Assembly (NCBI GenBank): GCA_963721175.1 | Contig: CAVRIG010000011.1 | Location: 62,001-126,000, forward strand | DNA: 64,000 bases | DNA from: Aliishimia sp963721175 | GTDB lineage: Bacteria > Pseudomonadota > Alphaproteobacteria > Rhodobacterales > Rhodobacteraceae | Direction: 5' to 3' | Shown: positions 33,651 through 45,660 of the stretch, one piece after another | Layout of the letters: each line of letters starts with the position of its first letter | How positions within the stretch are numbered: the stretch's first letter is position 1 | Program-made: the position numbers and the translations under genes | Notes under the pieces: generated by a model | The model's input: the letters and a program-made list of their open reading frames with translations, nothing else | Databases searched by the model: none | Told to the model about the DNA's origin: nothing

Positions 33651-34150
33651 TCATGACAGGCCACGAGGGTTCCCCACCGCGTTCCGTCCCCAACCTTGCG
33701 CATCGGCTTGATCGGGGCGTTTCTTGTCTTCTCGGCCCTGAACGCGCTGCTCTCGGGCAGGAGCGGTCGTCACCGGCCGGGCGATAGCCCAGATGAAGCC
33801 GACCATCTCGCGCGCAATCGCCGTGATGACAGCCACCTTCGCCTTGCCGGCCGCGACCGGATGGCGGTAGCGCTGGCACATCCGCAACTGTCCTTTCCAG
33901 GCGATGTCACGCACGGTCTTGGGCAAGTTCTCGATCCTGTCGTGACGCTTTCGGCTGACGCGCGCCTCCATCCGGTAGCTCCACGCGCCCTCGATCAGGG
34001 CGCGTCGGGCAAGTCCGCTGCCGGCCGTCGTGATCCCGCCGCGACGCACAGTATTGCCGCTGGAGTGCTCGGATGGGGTAAGCCCGCGATAGGCCATCAG
34101 CTGGCGCGGGGCGCCAGCCAATCTGGCGCAGCCTTCGAACGAAGAATGCC
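33651..34150 (-). mobile_element. IS110 family transposase remnant (C-terminal part)
   Basis: The minus-strand frame encodes the C-terminal part of an IS110-type transposase: PRQLMAYRGLTPSEHSSGNT, RRGGITTAGSGLARRALIEG, VRDIAWKGQLRMCQRYRH and AKVAVITAIAREMVGFIWAI, the usual Transposase_20 domain order. The N-terminal DEDD catalytic domain is missing; homology fades near 34130-34150 and the frame has no proper start. The element is therefore non-functional. I could not find intact ends or target duplications. It borders a patch of accessory genes between the ParB-like gene and carB. Confidence 0.85.
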
Positions 34151-34197
34151 GCGGGAGAGACCGCCCACCCAGTCAGCTCACTCCGCGATCATGGGGT

Positions 34198-34815
34198 CTA
34201 AAAGTCCTTCCGGAGGCCCAGAACCACGGCATTCGAGCCACCTTCCGGTTCCAAGGTACCCCATGCATCGGATCGGTGGTGGATGCGGACGAACCAACTC
34301 GTTTCAGGTGAAGGCGTGTCAAATTCGGCTTCGAGCATCCAGTAGAAAAGGTCTTTCCGTGAACCGCCTCGCGTTTCGACCTCGACCTCCGACACTTCGG
34401 TCGTATGAGACATTCCCAGCCCAAAGGAAAAGCTCTCGATCTGCGCAAGCCAGGGATCTTCCGGCCGGTAGCGGATCGTCACGGGAAGACCGATTTCACC
34501 GTATTCTTGCCTGCCGAAATGATATGAAAACTGTAGTTCAAACCCCACCGACCATTTGCTGCCGTAAAAAGGCCGGTCATATGCCAGCGCGTACCCGATC
34601 AGATTATTGTCGGCATAGTCAAATGACGTGAACAACTCGTCTGCCCTGTTTCTGGTCATCAGGCCGCCGTAGACAACATTGGACCAGCTTTCGTTGCCCG
34701 CTGCCGCAGATTGAGCAAACGCCCCGCCGGGAAGGCAAAGAACTGCAATTCTTAGCAGTGAGACAGGGACGCTGCGGTGCCATGGTTCGGAATGCCGGCG
34801 CAAAATTTTTTTCAT
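34198..34815 (-). CDS. Outer-membrane beta-barrel protein, PagL/acyloxyacyl hydrolase-like
   Basis: A 205-residue protein with a signal peptide (SLLRIAVLCLPGGAFAQ) and a mature part rich in alternating aromatic and polar beta strands. The C-terminus FVRIHHRSDAWG then SNAVVLGLRKDF resembles lipid A 3-O-deacylase PagL, where a His-x-Ser motif is catalytic and the chain ends in a Phe-terminated strand. A role in trimming lipid A is possible; a generic porin-like barrel is the alternative. It is oriented with the IS110 remnant, which ends about 50 bases away. The start at 34815 is the first ATG. Confidence 0.5.
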   Translation of the reverse strand: MKKILRRHSEPWHRSVPVSLLRIAVLCLPGGAFAQSAAAGNESWSNVVYGGLMTRNRADELFTSFDYADNNLIGYALAYDRPFYGSKWSVGFELQFSYHFGRQEYGEIGLPVTIRYRPEDPWLAQIESFSFGLGMSHTTEVSEVEVETRGGSRKDLFYWMLEAEFDTPSPETSWFVRIHHRSDAWGTLEPEGGSNAVVLGLRKDF

Positions 34816-34960
34816 TCTCAACTTGAGCTTGTTTCACGACATGCGAATTCAGCAACTCTGAAGCCAGTGCAGTGCGAGGATAGCAGCGATCGAAGCAGGT
34901 CACATCCAAAGAATACTGCAAAACTCGTATCAGCCACGTAGTCTTGACGCGCGTTTGTCC

Positions 34961-35056
34961 AATCCTTCGGCGCATTGACGCCGACAGTCCCCTTTGCCTC
35001 TGCCTTGGTCGCTAAGGCGGCGGCGTGGCTGCCGGCGATGGTAGTGCATTAGGTAA
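34961..35056 (-). pseudogene. carB: Diverged fragment of the carB 3' end
   Basis: Read on the minus strand this encodes TTIAGSHAAALATKAEAKGT followed by VGVNAPKDW, which aligns with the true CarB C-terminus TTAAGSHAAALAIKAQAEGN then VGVKALQD. Over about 87 bases the two DNA copies agree at roughly three quarters of positions, with many differences at third codon positions, so the fragment came from a homologue that evolved as coding DNA. A one-base deletion occurs just upstream of the aligned part and there is no stop at the expected place. It lies 1.9 kb beyond the real carB end, on the far side of the triheme cytochrome gene and in the same orientation. Confidence 0.75.
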
Positions 35057-35066
35057 CCTTTTCATG

Positions 35067-35090
35067 GAGCAAGGGGGAGAGCAAGGGGGA
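35067..35090 (+). repeat. Two tandem copies of a 12-base repeat
   Basis: GAGCAAGGGGGA occurs twice without interruption. It adjoins the carB fragment and probably reflects slippage or a repair event in the scar. Confidence 0.7.
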
Positions 35091-35235
35091 GCGGATGCAT
35101 CGGGTGTATTGACCGCTCGGGCGCCGTCGCCGGGATAGCCACTTGCATTCCTACTGCCTCATAGGGCTCTGGACTGTTCGGCGAGCTTCGCAATCCCTCA
35201 GGCTTCCTGATCCTCGGGACTTCCACCCCCGCCCC

Positions 35236-36763
35236 TCAAAGCGCGTTCATGAAGGTCAGGTGCTGCTCGATCACCGTTGCCGTGGGCGCGCCGGAGCTGG
35301 CGACCTGCTGACAGTAGAGACCGCTCAGCCATGCCACGCGGTTCGCGTTGGCCGTATCGGGGTTGGCCTCGGCGAACTCTTCGCCCAGTGTCGCCACGGC
35401 CTCGGGGTCCAGCTCGCGCGCCGATGCGAGGTCCTGGATGCGACGGCGGAAGCTGTCGCCCACCGCATCTTCGGGCACATTCCCGCAGGACGCGGCCGCG
35501 GAGGCGAGCTCGGCCGTTTCCGTCACCGCCCGCAGGCCGGAGACGCGTCCCTCCGTGGCGTTGGTCGGCGCGTCGTTACCCCAGCTCTGCCGGACATAGT
35601 TGGTCACGTCCGCGATCTCCTGATCGGACAGGACCTCGCGGAAGCTGGGCATCACGCCGTATTCCGCATAGGGTCCGGTGCCGGGGCCGATCCCCTGCAG
35701 AAGTGTCGCGATGATGTTGTTGGGCGACGCGGCCTCCACTGCGCCCCCGTTCACCAGGGAGGAAGCAACGCCTTCGCGCCCCGTCCCATCCTCCTGATGG
35801 CAGGTCTTGCAGTGGATCGCGTACACGCTTGCGCCCCGTTCCATCGACTCCCGAGTCGATTTCCGCGACGGTCTGCTCGACCGGCGCCTCGCTGTCGCCC
35901 AGAGACTTGATGTAGGTGGCGATCGCGCGCACATCGTCCTCGCGCAGGGAAGACAGATCCGAGGTCACCTGCCGCATGTCGGACAAGGCGACGTGGTTGT
36001 TCTCCCCATTTCCGTGCAGGAACGCGGTCAATTCCTCGACCGACCGGTCGCCGATCACGGAACCAGGTCCGCCGGAAATGTCGGGCGCGTAGTAACTGCC
36101 CAGCTGCCGTCCTTGCAGGAACTGGTCTTTCTTCGGTCCCCCGAGCGCATCGCGTGGCGTATGACAGGATCCGCAATGTGCCATCGCCTGCACCAGGTAG
36201 GCGCCGCGGTTCCAGGTGTCGGATTCCTCGGGGTCGGGCTCGAACCGTCCCTCCTCGAAATAGAGCCCCTGCCACACGTTGACGCTGGCGCGGATGCTGT
36301 ACGGGAAGGGCAGGCGATTGACGTCGACCTCGTTGCGGACCGGCTCCAGCGACTGGATGTAGTCCCAGAGAAGCCCGAGATCCTCATCCGTCATCTTCGT
36401 ATAGTGCATGTAGGGCATCGCGGGATAGAGCGGTTCGCCTTCGCGGTTGTGACCCTGGCGCAGGGCCCGGTCGAAATCTGCGAGGGTCCAGCCACCGATC
36501 CCCGTCTCCGGATCCGGCGTGATGTTGGCCGATGCGAGATTGCCGAAGGGAGTCTCGATGACCTTGCCGCCCGCGTAGTCCCCGGCCTCGCCGGAATGGC
36601 ATGCGCGGCACCCGGCCGCCCTTGCCACGTATGCGCCACGGGTCTGGGGCTGCTCAGCCATCGTGTCGGGCGCCGTCGTGTCTTCGGTGTCGGCCAACGC
36701 CTGTCCCGTGACGAAGAGAGCGAGAACCGCCGTTCCCACCGCCGCGATGCTTCGAACACTCAT
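35236..36763 (-). CDS. Triheme cytochrome c (dehydrogenase electron-transfer subunit type), frameshifted
   Basis: A membrane- or periplasm-associated cytochrome with three heme c sites, of the kind that carries electrons from alcohol, gluconate or sorbitol dehydrogenases to quinone. After the signal peptide (SIAAVGTAVLALFVTGQALA) the three motifs are CRACH, CGSCH and CKTCH, and the third domain has the Met ligand in VMPSFREVLSDQEIADVTNY. The chain is broken by one extra base in the CCC at 35850-35852; removing it gives 508 residues. The start at 36763 has GGAGG. No dehydrogenase subunit adjoins it, so it is an orphan. It lies just downstream of carB, flanked on its far side by a carB fragment. 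Confidence 0.85.
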
Positions 36764-36917
36764 CGATTTCCTCCAGAAAATTGCATTTCGGGAAGAAACC
36801 TGTCTGATGCGTCCTGGTTCCGGAAATCGCGACACCCTCTGCAACCCGGTGCCGACCGTCCTGCGTAGGGTTCCTTTCCGTTACCCGTCGCCAGATGGGC
36901 GGTTGCAGGGGCTGAGG

Positions 36918-40275
<3,358 letters not shown>

Positions 40276-40373
40276 GGGTCCCCTCGTCATACGCGTGCGC
40301 TGCCGCCGCTGCGCAAATTGCTGCGGGTTATAGAGGAGGCGGACAGGGGCGCAAGTGGTCGTGGCTTGCCTGT

Positions 40374-40391
40374 CTGTGACACGTGTCACAG
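40374..40391. promoter_or_regulatory. Perfect 18-base palindrome with CRP-type spacing between carB and the EamA gene
   Basis: CTGTGACACGTGTCACAG is a perfect palindrome containing TGTGA-N6-TCACA, the consensus spacing of a CRP/cAMP receptor site. It lies about 100 bases upstream of carB and 150 bases before the divergent EamA gene. Its outer half-sites also occur in the GTGATCAC operators, where they are fused without a spacer. The cognate regulator is unknown. Confidence 0.7.
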
Positions 40392-40539
40392 CGCTCGGGT
40401 CCGGTATTCCTCCATCGACGTCATCGCGTCCCGCCCGCATCCTGATCCTGTTTTTTACGGTTCGGTTCCAGTTCCCTTGGTTCGACTGCCACGCACCCCG
40501 GACATTTCGCGTGGCTGGCTCTTGGCGGGATGCATTTCG

Positions 40540-41526
40540 ATGACGCAGGACATTTGTGCCAGCACGACAGGGCAGGTGGCATTCAGGCCGTATCTGCTCG
40601 CCGTGCTGGCACCCTTGCTCTGGGCCGGAAATTTCGCGGTGGGCCATGCCGTCTCCGACATCGATCCGGTGGTTCTCAATCTGGTTCGATGGGCGATTGC
40701 GGGTCTGGCGCTCCTGCCGCTGCTGGTTTGGCACCGGCGCCGGGTGCGGTGCGTGCTGGGCACGCATTTCTTCGCGTTACTGATGCTGTCGCTGCTGGGG
40801 ATCGTGGGATGCAACATCTTCGTATATGCGGGTCTCGCGCGACTTCCGGCCGCGCAAGCCGGCGTGGTCTTCGGCCTTACTCCCATCCTGACGCTCGTCG
40901 TGTCGCGCCTGTGGAGCGGGCGGGCGGTGCCGCGCGGCGTGGGTCTGGGCGACCTGCTGGCCTATCTGGGCGTTATCGCCCTCTTCGTCACCGACCTGCA
41001 CACGGCAGGTTTTGACCCGCTGGGCGTCTGGCTCGTGCTGGCCGGTGCGACATGTTTCGCCGTCTACACCGTGGCCGTTCAGCGCTTCGCCGTGCCGCTG
41101 CGCGAGGATCTGTGCCTCGGTGTCGAGATCTGGATCGGTCTGGCCATCATGGGGTCGGTGGTTCCGCTGCTGGGACTGGACTGGTCATCGTCGCTGAGCG
41201 GGCCAGGCCGCATCGCGGGAGTGATCTATCTTGGCCTTGGCGCATCCGTGGTGGCCTATGCCGCGTGGCAGGCGGCCGTGCGGGGCATCGGTGCGCAACG
41301 CACGAGCGTGTTCGGTCAACTGGTGCCGGTCTTCGGTGTTTTGATGGCCGCAATCTTGCAGGCAGACATGCTCACGCACGTCAAGCTGGCCGGAATCTGC
41401 TGCGTTCTGGCGGGAATCTGTCTGGCCCAGTTGCGGTGCAGGGACGCCGTGGCGCCCCCTGCACCGGGCTTCGCGGCCCGGAGGAGCCCGAGCCGTCCTC
41501 TGGCCTGGTCCGACCTTCGGCAGTGA
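40540..41526 (+). CDS. EamA/DMT family metabolite exporter
   Basis: A 328-residue membrane protein of the drug/metabolite transporter superfamily with two EamA repeats and about ten helices. Typical segments are LAPLLWAGNFAVGHAVSD in helix 1, VVLNLVRWAIAGLALLPLL in helix 2, and in the second half GVIYLGLGASVVAYAAWQ and KLAGICCVLAGICLAQLR. Substrate is unknown. The start at 40540 (MTQDICASTT) is chosen; the frame is open far upstream only because it runs antisense to carB. Divergent from carB across the CRP-like palindrome. Confidence 0.87.
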   Translation: MTQDICASTTGQVAFRPYLLAVLAPLLWAGNFAVGHAVSDIDPVVLNLVRWAIAGLALLPLLVWHRRRVRCVLGTHFFALLMLSLLGIVGCNIFVYAGLARLPAAQAGVVFGLTPILTLVVSRLWSGRAVPRGVGLGDLLAYLGVIALFVTDLHTAGFDPLGVWLVLAGATCFAVYTVAVQRFAVPLREDLCLGVEIWIGLAIMGSVVPLLGLDWSSSLSGPGRIAGVIYLGLGASVVAYAAWQAAVRGIGAQRTSVFGQLVPVFGVLMAAILQADMLTHVKLAGICCVLAGICLAQLRCRDAVAPPAPGFAARRSPSRPLAWSDLRQ

Positions 41527-41661
41527 GACAGGGGGGCAGGAGGTCCCTAACCGTTGCAGCGATGTCGGACGGGCCCGGGCGCTTGACCCGTACCCTTGTT
41601 CCGAAACTCTGAACGAATCCCGCCGGTCCGCGTTGAGGCTCTGGGTGAAGGAGGAGGTCCG

Positions 41662-42297
41662 ATGTGTGACGAAACTGCAGTTCCGATGATCAGGGAGGAG
41701 CCTGATCTGATGCTCGCGCTGGGCTGGTACGCGATCATCGGATGCGCCATCTTCGTCATCACGGTCGTGATCGCGGATTTCGTCGTGCCCGATCACGACT
41801 GGATCGCGGACACGATCAGCGACCTTGGCGCCGGCCGATACGAGTTCATCGTCGATGTCGGCCTTTATGCCTTCTCCGCCGCGCTCGTTTCCATCGCTCT
41901 GCTGGCCATGCACATCCATCTGGGGGGATGGGGCTGGAGCCTCGGCGGTGTCGGGTTCGCTCTCCTCGGGCTCATCGTCTTCCTGGTTGGTGCCCGCAAC
42001 GAATACGGGGACGCCGATTCCGAGGGCGTGGTGATCCATATCTACCTGGTCTATGCGATCGGCGTGCTGATGGCGGCCATCCCCTGGCTCATGGCGCGGG
42101 GTGCAGGTCGGGCGGGGCGAAACTACCGCCGGGTCCTGATCGCCGTTTCCCTGATCTGGATCGTGTCCGCACCGATTTTCTTCTTCCTGCCCACCGACAT
42201 CGACGGGCTCTATGAACGTTACCTTGGACTGCTGGTCATCGTAGCGGTGATAACGCTGGCCCGGCTCTTCATCCGGCGCGGTCAGAAACAGCGTTAA
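41662..42297 (+). CDS. DUF998 family membrane protein
   Basis: A 211-residue protein with about six transmembrane helices matching DUF998: the conserved early loop DFVVPDHDWIADTISDLGAG near residue 40, FLVGARNEYGDADSEG near residue 105 and the IHIYLVYAIGVLMAAIPWLM helix. Function unknown. The start at 41662 has a strong GGAGGAGG box. It follows the EamA gene by 135 bases and converges on cfa. Confidence 0.78.
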   Translation: MCDETAVPMIREEPDLMLALGWYAIIGCAIFVITVVIADFVVPDHDWIADTISDLGAGRYEFIVDVGLYAFSAALVSIALLAMHIHLGGWGWSLGGVGFALLGLIVFLVGARNEYGDADSEGVVIHIYLVYAIGVLMAAIPWLMARGAGRAGRNYRRVLIAVSLIWIVSAPIFFFLPTDIDGLYERYLGLLVIVAVITLARLFIRRGQKQR

Positions 42298-42348
42298 CCG
42301 CACGCGCCTCCGGCTCGGGCGCGCGAGGCATTTTCTGACGGGCGAAAC

Positions 42349-43578
42349 TTATTCCGCGGCCTGCTGTTGCGCCAGGTCGTGCCGGGAATAGAGGTAATCG
42401 CGCGACAGCGGCACCGCGTCCCGCGTCTTGGCCAGTTGAAGCTGGTAGACGAGTTGATGCTGGTCCTCGAAGCTGATGATGCAGGCTGTCAGATAATACC
42501 GAAACATGCGGATGAAGGTTTCGTCGTACATCGCCCGAAGCTTTTGCTCGGCTGCGTTGAAGCGGTCGCGCCAGGCCCGCAGCGTCTTTGCGTAGTGGAG
42601 CCGCCAGATCTCGATGTCGGACTGCCAGAGGCCCGAATTCTCCATCGCAGGGGCGATCTCCGACAGCGACGGCACGTAGCCGCCGGGAAAGATGTACTTG
42701 TTGATCCACGACGAATGCGACATCGGCGGCGCGGACCGGCCGATCGTATGGATCAACGCGATCCCGTTGGGTGCCAGCAGTTCGTTCACCTTGGCGAAAT
42801 AGGTCTCGTAGTTCGGCACGCCCACATGCTCGAACATCCCGACCGACACGATCCGGTCATAGGGTCCGTCGATGTGCCGGTAATCCTGCAGCAGGAACTG
42901 CACGCGATCGGAGAGCCCGGCCTCCGCCGCGCGCCGCGTCGCCGTGGCCTGCTGATTTTCCGACAGCGTGACCCCGGTGACCCGCACGCCGTAGTCGCGC
43001 GCCAGAGTCAGCGCCATGCCGCCCCAGCCGCAGCCGATGTCGAGCACGTGCATGTCGGGCTCCAGCAGGAGCTTGTGGGCGATGTGGTGCTTCTTGGCCT
43101 CCTGCGCCTCGTCCAGAGTCATGTCGTCGTGCGGGAAGTAGCCGCAACTGTACTGCATGTCCCGGTCGAGGAAGAGCCGATAGAGATCGTCGGACAGATC
43201 GTAATGATGCGCCACGTGGCGCCGCGCGGCCGATGGCGCGTTGTGCTGGATGAAGCGCCGCGTGTTGTACATCACTCGGTCCAGGGCGCGGACCCAGAGA
43301 GGCATGCGGCCGACCTCCCGGTTCTGGACGAGGAACTTCATCAGGTCTTCCAGCCGGTCGGCCTCCACCGTGATCCGGCCGCTCATGTACCCCTCGCCCA
43401 GCCCCAGTTCCGGGTTGCGGACAAGTGCCCGCAGCGTCGCCTCGTCGTGAATTTCGAGTCGCGGCGCCGTCCTCGGCCCGTGCCCGTAGGTCCGGCATAC
43501 GCCGTCCGGGTATCGGATCGTCAATTCGCCGCATTGAACAAGACCGCGCAGAAGGCGGTCGAAAAGCGTTTTCCACAT
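42349..43578 (-). CDS. cfa: Cyclopropane-fatty-acyl-phospholipid synthase family methyltransferase
   Basis: A 409-residue SAM-dependent enzyme that modifies unsaturated acyl chains of membrane phospholipids. An N-terminal lipid-binding segment is followed by NAPSAARRHVAHHYDLSDD (typical H-Y-D entry of the CFA family), the SAM motif VLDIGCGWGGMALTLARDYG near residue 180, and VGMFEHVGVPNYETYF near residue 245. The C-terminal part with FPGGYVPSLSE and RMFRYYLTACIISFED completes the family pattern. The length is normal. Some family members in this order methylate rather than cyclopropanate, so the exact product is open. Confidence 0.9.
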   Translation of the reverse strand: MWKTLFDRLLRGLVQCGELTIRYPDGVCRTYGHGPRTAPRLEIHDEATLRALVRNPELGLGEGYMSGRITVEADRLEDLMKFLVQNREVGRMPLWVRALDRVMYNTRRFIQHNAPSAARRHVAHHYDLSDDLYRLFLDRDMQYSCGYFPHDDMTLDEAQEAKKHHIAHKLLLEPDMHVLDIGCGWGGMALTLARDYGVRVTGVTLSENQQATATRRAAEAGLSDRVQFLLQDYRHIDGPYDRIVSVGMFEHVGVPNYETYFAKVNELLAPNGIALIHTIGRSAPPMSHSSWINKYIFPGGYVPSLSEIAPAMENSGLWQSDIEIWRLHYAKTLRAWRDRFNAAEQKLRAMYDETFIRMFRYYLTACIISFEDQHQLVYQLQLAKTRDAVPLSRDYLYSRHDLAQQQAAE

Positions 43579-43638
43579 CGCCAGTCACCCCCACCGGTTA
43601 ATTCGCCACAACCCTGACAATGCGTCAAGATCCCTGAT

Positions 43639-44403
43639 TCAACCTTTCGCGGATAGGTATGTTCCCGCCACTGCGAGGAATTCGCCGGGTTTTTCCGCGT
43701 GGAGCCAGTGCCCGGCGTCGGGGATCTTGGCGAAACGCGCGGCGGGGAAAAGTGATTTGATCCTGTCCCGATACTCGCGCCGGACGTAATCGGATCTTCC
43801 GCCGGAGAGGAAAAGCACGGGCCCTTCGAATGTCGCATCGATGTCGGGAAATGAGAGGATCTTCGGCATCTCGGCCTCGAGCACATCGAGGTTAAGGAGC
43901 CAGCGCTTGCCCTTCACGTCGAGCGACTGGGTGAAGAAGCCCTGCAGTTCCGGCTCGACGCCGTGCCGCCCGAGCTCTTCCGCGGCCTCGGATCTCCGGG
44001 TGACGGCGGAGAGGTCGACGGCGCGCATCGCGTCGATGAACTCCTGCTGCGTGTGGGAGTAGGCGATGGGCGCGATGTCGGCGACGATGAGGCGATGCAC
44101 CAGGTCAGGCCGGGTCAACGCCAGCATCATCGCGGCCTTGCCGCCCATGGAATGGCCGATCATGTCCATCCGTGCACCGTGCGCGTCTATGACCTCCGCG
44201 AGGTCCGCGGCGAGGTCGTCATAGCCGTGCGTGTCGGCCCAGGGGCTCTCGCCATGATTGCGCATGTCGACGGTCAGCACGGGACGGGTCTCGGCAAGCT
44301 TGCGCGCGATGGCACCCCAGTTGCGGCCCGAGCCGAAGAGGCCGTGGACGATGAGGCAGGGGGTGCGGCCGGCGGGGCCGTCGAATTCCTGGGTTGCGAG
44401 CAT
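43639..44403 (-). CDS. Alpha/beta-hydrolase (YbfF-like esterase)
   Basis: A 254-residue alpha/beta hydrolase. The oxyanion/first strand region is LIVHGLFGSGRNWG, then DMRNHGESPW near residue 46, the nucleophile elbow MIGHSMGGKAAMM near residue 83 and the catalytic His in DAGHWLHAEKP near residue 230. This is the pattern of YbfF-type carboxylesterases. Start 44403 (MLATQEF) or 44415 (MAGSML) cannot be separated. Cytoplasmic, substrate unknown. It lies between cfa and a divergent small membrane gene. Confidence 0.85.
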   Translation of the reverse strand: MLATQEFDGPAGRTPCLIVHGLFGSGRNWGAIARKLAETRPVLTVDMRNHGESPWADTHGYDDLAADLAEVIDAHGARMDMIGHSMGGKAAMMLALTRPDLVHRLIVADIAPIAYSHTQQEFIDAMRAVDLSAVTRRSEAAEELGRHGVEPELQGFFTQSLDVKGKRWLLNLDVLEAEMPKILSFPDIDATFEGPVLFLSGGRSDYVRREYRDRIKSLFPAARFAKIPDAGHWLHAEKPGEFLAVAGTYLSAKG

Positions 44404-44458
44404 GGAACCAGCCATAGCCGCTTGGCATCGGGGTGGCCAGAGGGGTATGGATCGGGCA

Positions 44459-44833
44459 ATGACCGACGGTGACGATATCCGCGCGCGGATCGATGCGCTG
44501 CGCCAGCAATTGCGCGAGGTACACGGCATTCGTGGCCGCACGCTGCACCAGGCGCTGCGGCGGTCGAAGCTGTTCCTGCCGCGCCACGTCCGTAAGGAGG
44601 GTCTGCGCCTCGCGGAGATCGAGCCGCTGCTGGGCCATCCGAAGCTGGAGCGGATGGTGGATTTCGACGCGGCGCGCGCGACGCATCAGGCGGTGGCCCG
44701 GCATCTGAAATCGGTCGACGTGGCGGACCTGCGCCGCGGCCGGCTTCTGGGCATCGCCGGGGCCATCGCGGTGAACGTGATCGTCGTGGCGGTGCTGTTC
44801 GTGGTCTGGTTGCGCTGGACGGGGCAGCTTTGA
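44459..44833 (+). CDS. Small protein with C-terminal membrane anchor
   Basis: A 124-residue protein with a charged, helical N-terminal region (DDIRARIDALRQQLREVHGI, RRSKLFLPRHVRKEGLR) and one C-terminal transmembrane helix (LLGIAGAIAVNVIVVAVLFV). No family recognised. It is convergent with the SGNH hydrolase gene, 18 bases away, and divergent from the alpha/beta-hydrolase. The start at 44459 (MTDGDD) is chosen; 44447 is possible. Confidence 0.62.
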   Translation: MTDGDDIRARIDALRQQLREVHGIRGRTLHQALRRSKLFLPRHVRKEGLRLAEIEPLLGHPKLERMVDFDAARATHQAVARHLKSVDVADLRRGRLLGIAGAIAVNVIVVAVLFVVWLRWTGQL

Positions 44834-44851
44834 ATCCGGCCGCCGTTCGTC

Positions 44852-45587
44852 TCAGCGCGGATGGATCAGTGCGGTGATCCCGTCGGCGGCGAGTTCAGCC
44901 CATTTCGCGTAGATCGGCGCGCCGGGGTGGAAGCCGTCGCGCGCCATGCCAGTGCGCTCGAGAGGGATGTCGATCGGCAGGTGAAAGCAGTTCTCGTGCG
45001 CCGCTGCGACCTGTTGCAGCGCGCGGTCGAAGCGTTGCGTGCGCAGGGCGAGGATGGCCCGGAGCGGGTGCGGGATCAGCGGGAAATCCCCGATCCGCGG
45101 CAGGCCGGAGAAGAAGATGTGCTTCGTGCCATGGTTCTGGCGCAGCCGCGAGATCAGGCTGGTGAGATCGCGGCGCCATGCCAGTTCGGGCCGCAGGTTC
45201 TTGGCATCGTTCACGCCGAAGATCACCAGCGCCAGATCGAAACTCTTGTCCTCGACCGGGGCGAGCAGCTCCGACTACATGCGCGGTGGTGGCGCCGTTG
45301 CGCGCGCAAAGCTGCCAGGTCACGCAGTTGTTCTGGCCGAGCCGGGCGGCCAGCTGCGGGGTCAGGGCTAGATCCTGCGTCTCGACGCCCACACCGGCGG
45401 CGGAGCTGTCGCCGATGACCAGAAGCCGCAGACCGGGGCCGACGCCGACCATGCCCGTCCGGTCGCCCGAGGGTTCGGGGAGAGCCAGCGCGCGCAGCCG
45501 CACCCAGGCCGTCTGCGCCGCGAGAAGCGGAGCCAGCGCCAGGGTCAACGCGGTATCTATGTTTGGACGCGCCAGCATTTGAAACAA
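44852..45587 (-). CDS. SGNH/GDSL-type lipase or esterase, frameshifted
   Basis: A 244-residue SGNH hydrolase after removing one extra base in the CC at 45271-45272. Block I is LLVIGDSSAAGVG near residue 57, block III VIFGVNDAKNL near residue 121 and the catalytic Asp-His pair is in MARDGFHPGAPIYAKW near residue 215. It probably acts on esters or acyl groups; the N-terminal helix (TALTLALAPLLAAQ) may anchor or export it. Downstream of the BciB/FrhB-like gene on the same strand with a 73-base gap. The frameshift is likely artefactual. Confidence 0.82.
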
Positions 45588-45660
45588 ATTGTGCCGCGTG
45601 CCTGCAAGCGATCAAGACGGGACGTGGCGTCAGGTCAACAATGCGTGCAATCCGCGCTCA

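Larger units (their letters stand above)
34822..35235. other. Intergenic scar with carB fragment and 12-base tandem repeat
   Basis: About 410 bases without a functional gene. It contains the diverged carB 3' fragment (34961-35056) and two perfect tandem copies of GAGCAAGGGGGA (35067-35090). The remainder (35091-35235) shows no feature I can name. The composition and fragments suggest the junction of a past insertion or recombination. Confidence 0.6.

Noticed and set aside
33583..33879. A separate small gene within the IS110 remnant
   Set aside because: It is another frame of the remnant and has no independent support.
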